Positions 17,701 through 25,473 of a stretch of 33,013 nt of DNA are shown one piece after another (the stretch's first letter is position 1; the number at the start of each line of letters is the position of its first letter). A program made the position numbers and the translations under genes. The notes under the pieces were generated by a model. It did no database searches. It had not been told where the DNA came from and was given only the letters and a program-made list of their open reading frames with translations. The stretch is from a virus. Location of the stretch: the IMG/VR virus record IMGVR_UViG_3300031687_000061, positions 1 through 33,013 of that record, one strand, 5' to 3'.

Positions 17701-19400
17701 ACATAAGGGCTTCGTTAGTTGACGACAATAAAGTTGGTAAATTAGAACTCACCCCAAGAGATATTCAAAGTATTGATCTTGTAGATTCCCTTCCTTCTGG
17801 AGAAAGGGAAAGACTTGAAGCTCAAGGCAGAAAAAATGGTTTAGCAGTTGCTTTTTCTAAGCTTTACCCTGAAGCAGCGGCAGCAGATAAAGCAGTTCCA
17901 GGAACTGCTTTTGTTAAATCAATGATGGAAATGGCAAATTCAGGTGCTTCACTGTTTGCTGGTTTGTCTAGGTACAATACAACGGCTGTAAACGCAATTG
18001 CTTTAGGTCAACCAATGCCAGATCTTAAAAACAATAGACAAAAAACTCTTGATAGTTCTTATGACAAACCTATTGCTATGGGTAGTGCAAGACTTAATTC
18101 TAAAAGGTTTTTATCTATTAGAGAGTCAACTGTTGACGGATTTATTGAAGCAGCGGTTAAAAACAGTAGTGAAAACGAACCTCTAATCATTTCAAGTGAA
18201 AATGTAAGTCCCAACGATTCAACTAACGCAGCAGGAGATCTTGCTAATAATTTAATTGGTAGAGCTGTGAATGGTAATCTACAGGGTGGAACAAGTTTCC
18301 AAATACTTGATAACGCTGGAGCTTCATTAAGTATTGAATCTAGAGTAGTTGATGGTGATACTGTTTCAATAACTTCATCGAATGGAGAGCAAGTAATTAT
18401 TCACAACCACATGCCTGAAGACACTCTTTCCTTAAACGAATTAACACCTATTACTTTAAAGTTGCCCGAAGAAACTGCCGTAAGGGTGGTAGGACAAAAC
18501 GCACCAGAAGTTAAAAAAGCTTGGAGAGGAGAACCTGGAGAAGAAGGAGGTAATGAAAGTTACGTCTTTATGGTTGAGTCTACTAAGGGTAAACAAGTGT
18601 ACGTTCAAGTTTTTCCGACTGTCGATGGAAGAGACTTGATGAAAGACAACTACAACAGAGTTCTTGGAGGATTGTCAGTTGATGGGGAAGATTTAACTGC
18701 ATCATCTCTTAAAGCTGGTTTAACTAAAACTTTATTTATGAGTGGGTTTGGCATTGAATTTGGTGTTGAACAAGCAGAAGAATACGCTTTAGCTGCACAA
18801 CAAGGTAACGATTTTGCTTTAGGATTGTATTCAGAAAAATCTCCTACTGTAGAACGAAAAGCATATTCACACTTAGAGCAACAAGCTTTAGAGAACAAGA
18901 AAGGGAAAAACTCGCCTCCCTTCCAGCCTCTCTTTCTTTCTGTTCCAGACGGCAATGGCGCTGGTTTTCTTATTGGAAACAGTTATCCAGATTTAGGTAT
19001 TCCCGAAGTTGATTTAAACAACGCTAAACACACTGAGACTTTGATTCAGCATTTTAGAAAATTAAGCAAGAAAAGGGAATTTCTTCCTTTTTCTGATGAA
19101 GCATCTGCTAACTCATTTATTGCTGAAAGCGCAAAATACATTTTTGACTCAAACGTATCACCTGTTTACAAATCAGTAAGAGCAGGAATGAGGGAGCATA
19201 CAAATAGAGTTTACGTACAAAATGAAACAGACATGCTTATAGAAGAATTTCCAAATTATACGGGTATTCAAATTGCACAAGCAGTTCGTAAATCATCATA
19301 CGGAAGATCAAGAAATTATTTTCATGTCGATGATCTTAGAAGAATTTTAGAATCAGAATCTTTGGGCTACATCCCCATGTTTACCAACGGAGAAAATTGA
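14793..19400 (+). CDS. Internal virion protein with transglycosylase and SNase-like nuclease domains
   Basis: This is a 1535-residue ejection protein. Residues 1-120 are a charged, coiled-coil-like region. Residues ~265-420 form a lysozyme/transglycosylase-like domain: GSESGG with likely catalytic E277, GLIQFGEDRL (296-305) and DGLRAVAHLSGMGK. It would open peptidoglycan during ejection. Residues ~1180-1310 resemble a staphylococcal-nuclease (TNase) fold: VVDGDTV (1185-1191), VRVVGQNAPE with R1231 and E1239, then DNYNRVLGGLSVDG with R1289. These match SNase D21, R35, E43 and R87, while the D40 position is Asn. A ~30-residue loop separates the first two motifs. It sits between the gp14-like and gp16-like genes. 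Enzyme activity is inferred. Confidence 0.8.
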   Translation: MANKISNSIAGLANTFNKIGDDLEAKERREEVKRKEDDLIDRRNKDAENRIQLADASAGLTEKIETGYTQFDAKLEEQRFEGLLAGEEGKSSFDSIDFLKNYESDIMDPFESNFDIEQTDYNQDQVAQARAAYTKTRQNVRSQLRAKYAENQTKHINKRFTARSAVLLDVLDGKVDSGEDPVAAYNTYVAGITELQKIVGEPIVIGQSADGELITHSPFLGETAIQMSLRFNGARQTVSSLVSAGKFEQSQDFYEGLTTGTEGSSVKDFIEKLTGSESGGRSDASYTNEEGDSYVGLIQFGEDRLTDFRNATNTEFTQEEFRNDVDLQDEAGIWHIKDIDKRIASQKAKNPDLFRRYNNLDGLRAVAHLSGMGKNFVSFLKGKGNVKDALGTSQQDYYNLYANGAKQGTSSLHGVSKQGVSYRKLLRDSFEEEMKAEIKNITEGVGASESQVLLLTEEHDIDPTNEENFAKLRQYIESRKAVVEQALEFDSDNPQMNILDPQQKFALERHVYDLVTGKVQASTNRVSPASAAAVMAKTPVGSRAPKLSQLIAQQGSGEIPEAILTPVIGMLESPLVSDPRIKAKQIQDRRNMVTLLNKHAKDGRIPTSLQFSIGTNFARFLARNPNISDDDILKFASSTIDDKIKYEQPFVDEDGVVERTSIDIGALANVIQGGGIFNKLEEGFIEPGTTSEQINLTTAIRVKQDSGRNMSDSIADVNASVQIQRNANVPVRPNFVRAKTEDEARLYEVGLVNLVANAAGKTFNTQKEFIEFAQSFVAIPRDPYDPNDNEYRIVTRGTNRPMLDNQYIDVSEVYALRNKGIASIDQLMDSKIQVMDDVSEEIGIRDVASRWDGGKDTEWFYRTFSDAFDFENVDQLGALGAFDSNGDRFSEANLYNQTNINASGNPNQTILNVLTNSENVLEAMKKSDPATYKDIVRLRENLKRFGSLSHIQIFPDYMEEISAAMLTRLYIRASLVDDNKVGKLELTPRDIQSIDLVDSLPSGERERLEAQGRKNGLAVAFSKLYPEAAAADKAVPGTAFVKSMMEMANSGASLFAGLSRYNTTAVNAIALGQPMPDLKNNRQKTLDSSYDKPIAMGSARLNSKRFLSIRESTVDGFIEAAVKNSSENEPLIISSENVSPNDSTNAAGDLANNLIGRAVNGNLQGGTSFQILDNAGASLSIESRVVDGDTVSITSSNGEQVIIHNHMPEDTLSLNELTPITLKLPEETAVRVVGQNAPEVKKAWRGEPGEEGGNESYVFMVESTKGKQVYVQVFPTVDGRDLMKDNYNRVLGGLSVDGEDLTASSLKAGLTKTLFMSGFGIEFGVEQAEEYALAAQQGNDFALGLYSEKSPTVERKAYSHLEQQALENKKGKNSPPFQPLFLSVPDGNGAGFLIGNSYPDLGIPEVDLNNAKHTETLIQHFRKLSKKREFLPFSDEASANSFIAESAKYIFDSNVSPVYKSVRAGMREHTNRVYVQNETDMLIEEFPNYTGIQIAQAVRKSSYGRSRNYFHVDDLRRILESESLGYIPMFTNGEN

Positions 19401-22400
19401 TGCCAGTTGTAGACATTTTTGGCAATCGAGTTACTGGTCAAGGTCTTGCGACAGAGCCTACCTATAACTTTGCTGAAAAAATGAGCGCAGCATCAAACAT
19501 GACTGTTCTTGGTTCTATGTTTAAAGGCTTAAAGGTTACGCCAGAAGACGAAAGAGCTGCTCGTCATTTTTCTGGATACGGAACGTCTCCAGAAATTGAC
19601 GGAGATGTTAGAGACTACAGATGGATGCAGGAAAAAAGACAGATTATATCTGACTTTATTCCCGTTATGCAGGAAGAACGAAAAGAGCTTCGACAACAAC
19701 CAATTACAAATGAGTCTATTGCTTACTTAATGGAAGCAGACACTTATCAACAGTTTTTAAATAGACGAGGCGTTATCAACGCAAACGCTAAAGCAAACGC
19801 TGTTTTTCAAGAACACCCAGCGGCTGTTTTTAGCAGCAGCATTGCAATGTCTTTAATTGAGCCTTGGAATCTTGCGGGTTTACCTTTGGCTTTGGTCAAG
19901 ACTGGTTCTAAGGTTGCCAGCGCTGCTCGCATGGGTGCCTTTGGGGCAGCCCAGGCGAGCGTTGAAGAAGGTGTTCTTCACTACAACGATCCAAACAGGA
20001 CCGTTGGTCAATCGCTTATTAGCGTTGGCGCAGCAGGTACGATTACTGGTTTATTTGGAGCTTACTTAGGTAAAACCAAAGGAAGTCAAACCGAAGCATT
20101 AGAAGAAGTTACTAGACGAATTAAAAGTATTGATGACGAAGGTCGTGTTGTTATTGATTTAGAGAATGATTTAATTGATCCTTCTTTGACAACTATCAAT
20201 TTAAACTTAGCAACTGAAGAAGAGATATTAAAATCTTTTAGTAACTTACCCGGTGTAGGCAGAGCTGTTGCTAAGAAGATCATTCAATTAAGAAATGAAA
20301 GAGTAAGCGAAAGCTTTGAGTCTTTAGATGATCTGCTTGACGGAAGCCTTGACGCAAACACACTTGCTAAAATAAATAAAATTATTGATAGCGGTAATTA
20401 CCACGCTAACGGAGTGGCCCTTAGTGAGTCGGGTAAGATCGTAGGGAGTTACGGTGTAGAGAAAATTGCAGCGTTAAGTTCTCCGCTTATGAAACTTACT
20501 CAAAGTCCTTTTCCTGAAGTCAGAAGAGCAGCTCAAGAGTTAATGCAAACTAACTTTAGAACAACTGACAATCTAAAAGGCGGAGTAAACAAGATAAGTC
20601 TTGAAGAAATAATGGATCAGAATCAACAACTTGGAAACAAGTTGATTGATGACATAGAGTTTTCTTATTACTCGTACATGAACCCTGGTAAAGAAGCAAC
20701 TGACTTTGTAAGAGGAAGAGGCGGCAGGCTTTTCCGGCAAGCCGGACAGCTTGCTCAAAACTTAAGGCAAGCCAACGTAGATCAACTTTCATCTAGGCCA
20801 TTCCAAAGACCCGGCAAGTTGAGTTTTGATGAATACAAAGTTGCTGTTTTTGAACACAGAACAGGATCTAAGGTAAGCACTGATCCGAACATTATTAATG
20901 CTTCAAAGCATTACGATGAGTTTTTTGACTCAAGGGCTTCAGAGTTTAAAGAGTTATTAAAAAAACTTTATAACGGAGAAGAAAACCACTGGATAAACAC
21001 AGTTAAATATACTCACAGGATATACAACAAGGGTCAGATCGCAGAAAGCCCTGAAGCTTTTAGGGACTTTTTAATTGACCAAGCTTTAAAAAAGTACGGG
21101 GGAAGGGAAGGTGCGGAAGCCGCGCTTGGCGTTCCTCTTCCAGAAATGAAAAGAATATTTGAAAGTTCAATTAGAAAACTAATTGCTTCTCCAGAAGATA
21201 GACTTATTTTAGAAGAGGTTTTTGAACCCGCTAAAAGAGGCGCTTCTAAAGACAGGCTTTGGACTTTTATAGATGACGCTGACTTATATAGAACTAACTT
21301 TGCAGTTAAGGATATTGAAGCAATTGCTAATTCCTACATATCAGGCCCACTTGCTGACATAGATTTCTTTAGAAAGTATGGGACTTTTGATGTAGATGAA
21401 ATTGCTAATAAACTAAGAACTGCAATTGATTCTCGTATATTAAAGAGTGGTGTAGATATAGACGATCTTACTTCTGAAGCTTTACGTAAGACAGATAAGG
21501 ATCTTGAGCTTTTTAAAAACATGCTAAGAAGAGTAAGAGGGACTTACATGGACCCGAACTCTCCGCTGCCTGGAAGTACGCAAAGAGTTTTAATGGACAA
21601 CATTAAAAAGTTTAACAATCTAAGGATAGGTGGAGGCTTTGCGATTAAGTCTTTGCCTGACATTGGACGATCTGTAATGTTCTTAGGATTAAAAAGAGCA
21701 TACGGTCCAACAATACAAGGATACGTTGGAAGAAACGCCCAACTACTAGAGCAGTTGAAAGCTTCCCAAAGGGAGCTTTCAACTATTGGAGTAGGGAACG
21801 AGATTAATTCTTCTCAAATAATTTCACAGTATACGAATACCAGCATGACTAATATTACAGGCAATGCTTTTACTGATCTTTTAGGCAAAGCAAATAACTC
21901 AATGTTTATTTTGAACGGTCTAAGCGTATGGAATCAACACATGAAGCGCGTAGCTGGTGTAGGCGTTGTTGATAAGATTATTCACTCTGGCGCTATGAGG
22001 AAAGCAGGCAAGCTTTCTGAAAAAGAAATGGCAAACATTAGAAGATTAGGAATATCTGATAGAGATCTTGACGACATTTATTCTGAGTATTTAAAACATG
22101 GTCAATCTTACAAGGGTGTTCACCTTCTTAATTTTCAAAACTGGAGTAAGAAGGCAAGGTCTTCAATGGATTCTTCTGGTCTTACATTAGACAGAAAAAT
22201 GCAACTTGCTGTAAAAAGAGAAGTAGACACAATCATTGTGACCCCAGGCAAAGGCGACATTCCTTTGATTATGGAAAACTCTTACGTCAGTATGATTGGT
22301 CAATATAGAACCTTCCCAATTGCAGCAATGATGAGGCAGACCGTTCCATTAGCTCAAAACATGAACAAGAACGCTATGGCTGGACTATTCATATCAATGG

Positions 22401-22756
22401 GTGCTGGAATTATTGCATCTCAGTATTCTTCTTTTGCAAGAGGAACACAGCATGATGATGATTCTTGGGAAGATTACCTTTGGGAGTCTCTTGAAGATAC
22501 TGGCAATCTTTCTACAATAGGTGAATTCGGAAACTTTGCACAAATGATTCAAAAGGGAAATCCGGCTCTTGGTGGTCCTACTCTGACGGGTGCAATTGAT
22601 GTTGGTAAAACAATTGCAGGAATGTCTAACCCCGAGGGGATGAATGAATTTGAAATAAGAGCAGCTCAAAGGCTTGTGCCTATGTTTGGTCTTTATCAGA
22701 TGGTAAAGGCTTTGCCCGTTGGTGTGGCAACTGGAATTGAAAGTTTAATAGATTAA
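19400..22756 (+). CDS. Large internal virion protein with ComEA-like helix-hairpin-helix module
   Basis: This 1118-residue protein is last in the ejection-protein trio, the position of T7 gp16. ATG 19400 is preferred over the adjoining TTG because GGAG lies seven bases upstream. Residues ~263-330 form a helix-hairpin-helix module of the ComEA type: INLNLATEEEILKSF, LPGVGRAVAKKIIQLR (G285, G287) and FESLDDLLDG. This is a sequence-nonspecific DNA-binding fold. Hydrophobic Ala/Gly-rich segments (about 140-240) and one near the C terminus (AGLFISMGAGIIASQ) could insert into the membrane. It probably helps form the trans-envelope DNA channel; the HhH would contact the passing DNA. Confidence 0.8.
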   Translation: MPVVDIFGNRVTGQGLATEPTYNFAEKMSAASNMTVLGSMFKGLKVTPEDERAARHFSGYGTSPEIDGDVRDYRWMQEKRQIISDFIPVMQEERKELRQQPITNESIAYLMEADTYQQFLNRRGVINANAKANAVFQEHPAAVFSSSIAMSLIEPWNLAGLPLALVKTGSKVASAARMGAFGAAQASVEEGVLHYNDPNRTVGQSLISVGAAGTITGLFGAYLGKTKGSQTEALEEVTRRIKSIDDEGRVVIDLENDLIDPSLTTINLNLATEEEILKSFSNLPGVGRAVAKKIIQLRNERVSESFESLDDLLDGSLDANTLAKINKIIDSGNYHANGVALSESGKIVGSYGVEKIAALSSPLMKLTQSPFPEVRRAAQELMQTNFRTTDNLKGGVNKISLEEIMDQNQQLGNKLIDDIEFSYYSYMNPGKEATDFVRGRGGRLFRQAGQLAQNLRQANVDQLSSRPFQRPGKLSFDEYKVAVFEHRTGSKVSTDPNIINASKHYDEFFDSRASEFKELLKKLYNGEENHWINTVKYTHRIYNKGQIAESPEAFRDFLIDQALKKYGGREGAEAALGVPLPEMKRIFESSIRKLIASPEDRLILEEVFEPAKRGASKDRLWTFIDDADLYRTNFAVKDIEAIANSYISGPLADIDFFRKYGTFDVDEIANKLRTAIDSRILKSGVDIDDLTSEALRKTDKDLELFKNMLRRVRGTYMDPNSPLPGSTQRVLMDNIKKFNNLRIGGGFAIKSLPDIGRSVMFLGLKRAYGPTIQGYVGRNAQLLEQLKASQRELSTIGVGNEINSSQIISQYTNTSMTNITGNAFTDLLGKANNSMFILNGLSVWNQHMKRVAGVGVVDKIIHSGAMRKAGKLSEKEMANIRRLGISDRDLDDIYSEYLKHGQSYKGVHLLNFQNWSKKARSSMDSSGLTLDRKMQLAVKREVDTIIVTPGKGDIPLIMENSYVSMIGQYRTFPIAAMMRQTVPLAQNMNKNAMAGLFISMGAGIIASQYSSFARGTQHDDDSWEDYLWESLEDTGNLSTIGEFGNFAQMIQKGNPALGGPTLTGAIDVGKTIAGMSNPEGMNEFEIRAAQRLVPMFGLYQMVKALPVGVATGIESLID

Positions 22757-22767
22757 AGGATTCAACA

Positions 22768-23061
22768 ATGGCATCAGGATCGACCCAAATCACTTTAGGT
22801 AACATCTACCAAGCCTCTCTTAGAGATGGTGCGCGTGGAGTAATTCAGTTCACAAAAGGTGATACAAACCTTTCCGTTTACGGCAGTCTCGATGATGTGA
22901 CCTATATACTCATTGAGGCTTTTACTGCGAGTGCCATTAAGGAAATTGCATTACCTTTGTATGTTGCAGTTGTCGTAGGGAGCACTGCTCAGTACGCAAA
23001 AGCAAGCCTTCCAGGAGCGAGTTTTAGTACGTCTACGTTCTTTATTAACGAGACAAAGTAA
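22768..23061 (+). CDS. Small beta-rich protein, paralogue of the gene at 30408-30725
   Basis: This 97-residue protein has AAAGGA upstream of its ATG. The core TNLSVYGSLDDVTYILI (about residues 32-48), followed by an AVVVG segment, aligns with TNLSIYGSLNGINFKLI and AVTTG in the minus-strand gene at 30408-30725. The fold is probably a small beta-sandwich. Its place between the ejection genes and the lysis region suggests a virion accessory protein, but the function is unknown. Confidence 0.75.
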   Translation: MASGSTQITLGNIYQASLRDGARGVIQFTKGDTNLSVYGSLDDVTYILIEAFTASAIKEIALPLYVAVVVGSTAQYAKASLPGASFSTSTFFINETK

Positions 23062-23327
23062 TGCCGTTGCTCAATGGCACTTCGTGCAGATATGTAGAAA
23101 TAAATACAAATGAAGTGTTTGTTTTTATCGAGAGTTTTAGTCAAAACTTTTTAATTGATGAATTTGTCAATGATATTATATTAGATAAAGAATTGACTAA
23201 CAGTGAAAAGATATGGATACATGACATGGACCAATCAGATAAATCTAAGTTTGTCTCTGAGTATTTCGATTGTGTTCATACAGTTGATTTTCAAAATCTG
23301 ACTTCTATCTATTCAGTAAGTTGGTAA
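23061..23327 (+). CDS. Hypothetical protein
   Basis: This 88-residue acidic protein has an ATG that overlaps the previous TAA by one base. It contains aromatic and acidic stretches (FLIDEFVNDIILDKELTNSEKIWIHDMD) and no membrane segment. I do not recognise it. Tight coupling to the upstream small beta-rich protein suggests the two act together. Confidence 0.65.
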   Translation: MPLLNGTSCRYVEINTNEVFVFIESFSQNFLIDEFVNDIILDKELTNSEKIWIHDMDQSDKSKFVSEYFDCVHTVDFQNLTSIYSVSW

Positions 23328-23331
23328 TCAA

Positions 23332-23961
23332 ATGTTAAAAAAAATGAATTACCCATTAGAGAATCAAATAACAGGCCCGATTTTAAAACCAACAGTCTAT
23401 GCTGACAATAACGATACTCTTGGAAATAGCTTGTTAACTGTAAATGAAATTTATGAAGGAAACTATCAGTATACATTTAGTAACTCAGCTCTTGTAACAG
23501 TAAATGAAGCAGGTTCTCCTACTCGTGGTAATTTTGTAATAAGTGGAATAACCTTTGCCTTAACTAAACTAAATATATACAGAATAAATTTTGGGTCACC
23601 ACCTAATTTCGAGGGCGCTTATGACTATATAGTCATTCATGCAACAACTGCTGGTGCTACTAAGTTAAAAGCTGCAATTGAAGCTTCTACTCTTCGTCAA
23701 ACTATGGGAGTCAGAATAAACACAGAAGATGGTGAAGCGAGAGATTGGTATCCAGAAACTGCTGGATCTGGATCTCTTTTTGAATGGAAAGGCCCTAATT
23801 ATGTAAATACAAGCGCGGGAGAAGTCGAAAACGACATGATGGTTTTAAGGCTTCAAGATGTCGGAGTAATAGCGGAGTTCGTTACAGATAGTGTGGTTTG
23901 GGGAGACGGAACAGGTGGTGCGCAAACTAGTGATAGTCTCACCATTAGCCTTTTGACTTAA
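23332..23961 (+). CDS. Hypothetical structural protein
   Basis: This 209-residue protein is probably beta-rich, with Thr/Asn/Gly-rich strands (NYQYTFSNSALVTVNEAG). A central segment resembles a compact domain (YDYIVIHATTAGATKLKAAIE), and the C terminus is VVWGDGTGGAQTSDSLTISLL. A second in-frame ATG lies at 23344; neither has a clear ribosome binding site. It sits between the ejection genes and the lysis region, where tail fibre or spike accessories are often found. The family is not recognised. Confidence 0.65.
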   Translation: MLKKMNYPLENQITGPILKPTVYADNNDTLGNSLLTVNEIYEGNYQYTFSNSALVTVNEAGSPTRGNFVISGITFALTKLNIYRINFGSPPNFEGAYDYIVIHATTAGATKLKAAIEASTLRQTMGVRINTEDGEARDWYPETAGSGSLFEWKGPNYVNTSAGEVENDMMVLRLQDVGVIAEFVTDSVVWGDGTGGAQTSDSLTISLLT

Positions 23962-23963
23962 CC

Positions 23964-24215
23964 ATGGAAGGTAACGGTCATCAAAGAGAACTTGGTCAAT
24001 TCTTTCAAGAGGTTAAAGAATTGAGACATGATTACCAGAATCTCAAAACAGTAATTAACATGCTCGACGAGAATCAAAGAAACTTAGAAAGAGAATTGAT
24101 GAATCTTAGAGGTGAGTTAAAAACTTTCCAAGCTAAGTTAATGACAATGGGATCTGTGTCAATTGCTGTTATAACAGCAGGGGCATGGGTTATACAGATA
24201 TTCTTTATTCCATGA
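23964..24215 (+). CDS. XhlA-like coiled-coil membrane protein (lysis accessory or holin)
   Basis: This 83-residue protein has an N-terminal coiled coil (about residues 8-56, ELRHDYQNLKTVINML then NQRNLERELMNLRGEL) and one C-terminal transmembrane helix (SVSIAVITAGAWVIQIFFIP, about 64-83). This is the layout of XhlA/hemolysin-type proteins, which assist holins or endolysins. Its stop overlaps the next ATG (ATGA), placing it first in the lysis region. XhlA-like identity is by architecture; other small coiled-coil membrane proteins look alike. Confidence 0.65.
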   Translation: MEGNGHQRELGQFFQEVKELRHDYQNLKTVINMLDENQRNLERELMNLRGELKTFQAKLMTMGSVSIAVITAGAWVIQIFFIP

Positions 24216-24577
24216 AAATTAATAATCGCTTTGAAAGAGCCACCCAAGTAGTGAGATGGCTAAAGACAGAATTTAAAATGGAATCTTTAAAGAAATTACT
24301 TTGGGTAGATATACTTTTAGATGAAGATGGTAAGTCTCAACTATGTGGTTGTGTGGAAGAGGAAAGCAATGGAGATCTTACCATTACGCTTTCAAAAAGA
24401 GCTTGCTCAACATTCCAACTGACTATCGACACAGTGATCCATGAAGCCGCTCATGCGGCTTTATGGAACACTGGCTTAGGTATGTTGCACGGAGATAAAT
24501 TTTGGAAACGTTATGGAAGAATGATGGACGCTTACGAACATCACGGCCACATGGATTCAAAAGCTTTTGATGTCTAA
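24212..24577 (+). CDS. SprT-like zinc metalloprotease
   Basis: This 121-residue protein has the zinc motif HEAAH (H77, E78, H81) and a downstream H93 in LHGDKFWKRYGR, as in SprT/Wss1-type metallopeptidases. The start at 24212 gives an ATGA overlap with the XhlA-like gene; an in-frame ATG at 24185 would extend the N terminus by nine residues. Two cysteines (CGC, 45-47) lie before the motif; the C-terminal zinc ribbon of full-length SprT is absent. Cellular relatives act on DNA-protein crosslinks; its place inside the lysis region is unusual. Substrate unknown. Confidence 0.8.
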   Translation: MKINNRFERATQVVRWLKTEFKMESLKKLLWVDILLDEDGKSQLCGCVEEESNGDLTITLSKRACSTFQLTIDTVIHEAAHAALWNTGLGMLHGDKFWKRYGRMMDAYEHHGHMDSKAFDV

Positions 24578-24950
24578 TCGAACTCGAATCATATTTAAAA
24601 GAGATTCTGAATCTTCAGTAGGTCGCGGTGCGGTAATTTATCACGCTCACTTTAGGCCGGAAATAGCAACAATTATTTACTGGGCAGCATTTTATGCACC
24701 TTCTGAACTAGGCGAAGAGATGTGGATAACGGAAGGTTGGAGAGACATAAGAGATAAAAGAGATTTACATAAAGAATGCAGAGCATTTGACATTGATTGC
24801 ATGAGAATTAATGCTGAAAGTTACAGTTTAAAATTTTTAATTGCTCAAGGCTGGGCAAGTTGTCTTGCCGACGAGCTTGGATCTGATTATCAAGTTATTC
24901 TACACGGAGGGGAGAAAGCTCTTCACCTTCACGTGGAACTAGACCCATGA
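24570..24950 (+). CDS. Probable endolysin, M15-type D,D/L,D-peptidase
   Basis: This 126-residue protein has the M15/VanY-like zinc motifs: TEGWRD (in place of the usual SGYR), then HKECRAFD (H67, D74, matching HxxGxAxD with Cys for Gly), and HLHVEL (H119, H121). It would cut the peptide stems of peptidoglycan. ATG 24570 overlaps the SprT-like stop by 8 bases; a TTG lies just before it. There is no signal peptide, so release depends on a holin. It stands between two membrane-protein genes and just ahead of the spanins, as expected for an endolysin. Confidence 0.8.
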   Translation: MSNRTRIIFKRDSESSVGRGAVIYHAHFRPEIATIIYWAAFYAPSELGEEMWITEGWRDIRDKRDLHKECRAFDIDCMRINAESYSLKFLIAQGWASCLADELGSDYQVILHGGEKALHLHVELDP

Positions 24951-24958
24951 GGTACGTA

Positions 24959-25135
24959 ATGGATTTTTTAATTGAAAACGGAACAGTATTACTAGACTTA
25001 GCATTTCAAGTTGTTGGTTTTTTCGCAATCGTTGCATCTATGACTCCCAATGAAAATGACAATAAATGGGTAGACGCCATTCTTAAAGCCTTTAATACAA
25101 TTGGTTTCAATGTAGGTAAGGCCCGAAACGTTTAA
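24959..25135 (+). CDS. Small membrane protein, holin candidate
   Basis: This 58-residue protein has a hydrophobic helix at about residues 7-27 (NGTVLLDLAFQVVGFFAIVAS) and a polar, mildly basic tail ending KARNV. ATG 24959 has GAGG six bases upstream (24949-24952); an earlier in-frame ATG at 24947 overlaps the endolysin stop. Its position between endolysin and spanins makes it the best holin candidate, perhaps acting with the coiled-coil membrane protein at 23964. Confidence 0.65.
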   Translation: MDFLIENGTVLLDLAFQVVGFFAIVASMTPNENDNKWVDAILKAFNTIGFNVGKARNV

Positions 25136-25136
25136 T

Positions 25137-25376
25137 ATGGATCATCTTTTATACATTGTTTTAACGATATTTGTCATATCTTCAGTTTCTGCTGTATCTG
25201 GATTTTTTTATTCTCGATACAGATTTGCAAAATCTAAAGTTGAAGACTTGAGGAATCAAAAGGATATACATCTTGATCCACTTATGTCTTCAAGCCAGCT
25301 TTCTTTTGTTGCTCATAAGCTTATTGAGTTGCGTAAACGCGCCAAAAAATTGCGGTATACCACACCCCCCAAGTGA
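25137..25376 (+). CDS. Rz-like inner-membrane spanin subunit
   Basis: This 79-residue protein has an N-terminal transmembrane helix (about residues 4-26, LLYIVLTIFVISSVSAVSGFF) and a charged remainder with helical stretches (RFAKSKVEDLRNQKD and FVAHKLIELRKRAKK). This is the layout of i-spanins. The second half of the gene also encodes, in another frame, the start of a lipoprotein, the typical overlapping Rz/Rz1 arrangement. It is shorter than lambda Rz (153 residues). The pair would fuse inner and outer membranes at the end of lysis. Confidence 0.75.
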   Translation: MDHLLYIVLTIFVISSVSAVSGFFYSRYRFAKSKVEDLRNQKDIHLDPLMSSSQLSFVAHKLIELRKRAKKLRYTTPPK

Positions 25377-25473
25377 TGCACTTGAAGAAATGGCAAACAA
25401 ATCTCTTGTAACTACCAATCCCGGAACGGAATTGTGGGTCAGAGAGATATTTAGGGTTTGCCAATGGCAGTAG
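25273..25473 (+). CDS. Rz1-like outer-membrane lipoprotein spanin
   Basis: This is a 66-residue lipoprotein read in the frame shifted from the Rz-like gene. Its signal peptide has a hydrophobic core and lipobox LLSC with the lipidated cysteine at residue 20, followed by VNAPKNCGIPHPPSD. The start is TTG at 25273, with AAAAGG about nine bases upstream. It runs 97 bases past the Rz stop, so the pair is overlapping rather than fully embedded, and its end overlaps the next gene by 10 bases. It implies an outer membrane in the host. Confidence 0.75.
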   Translation: MIHLCLQASFLLLLISLLSCVNAPKNCGIPHPPSDALEEMANKSLVTTNPGTELWVREIFRVCQWQ

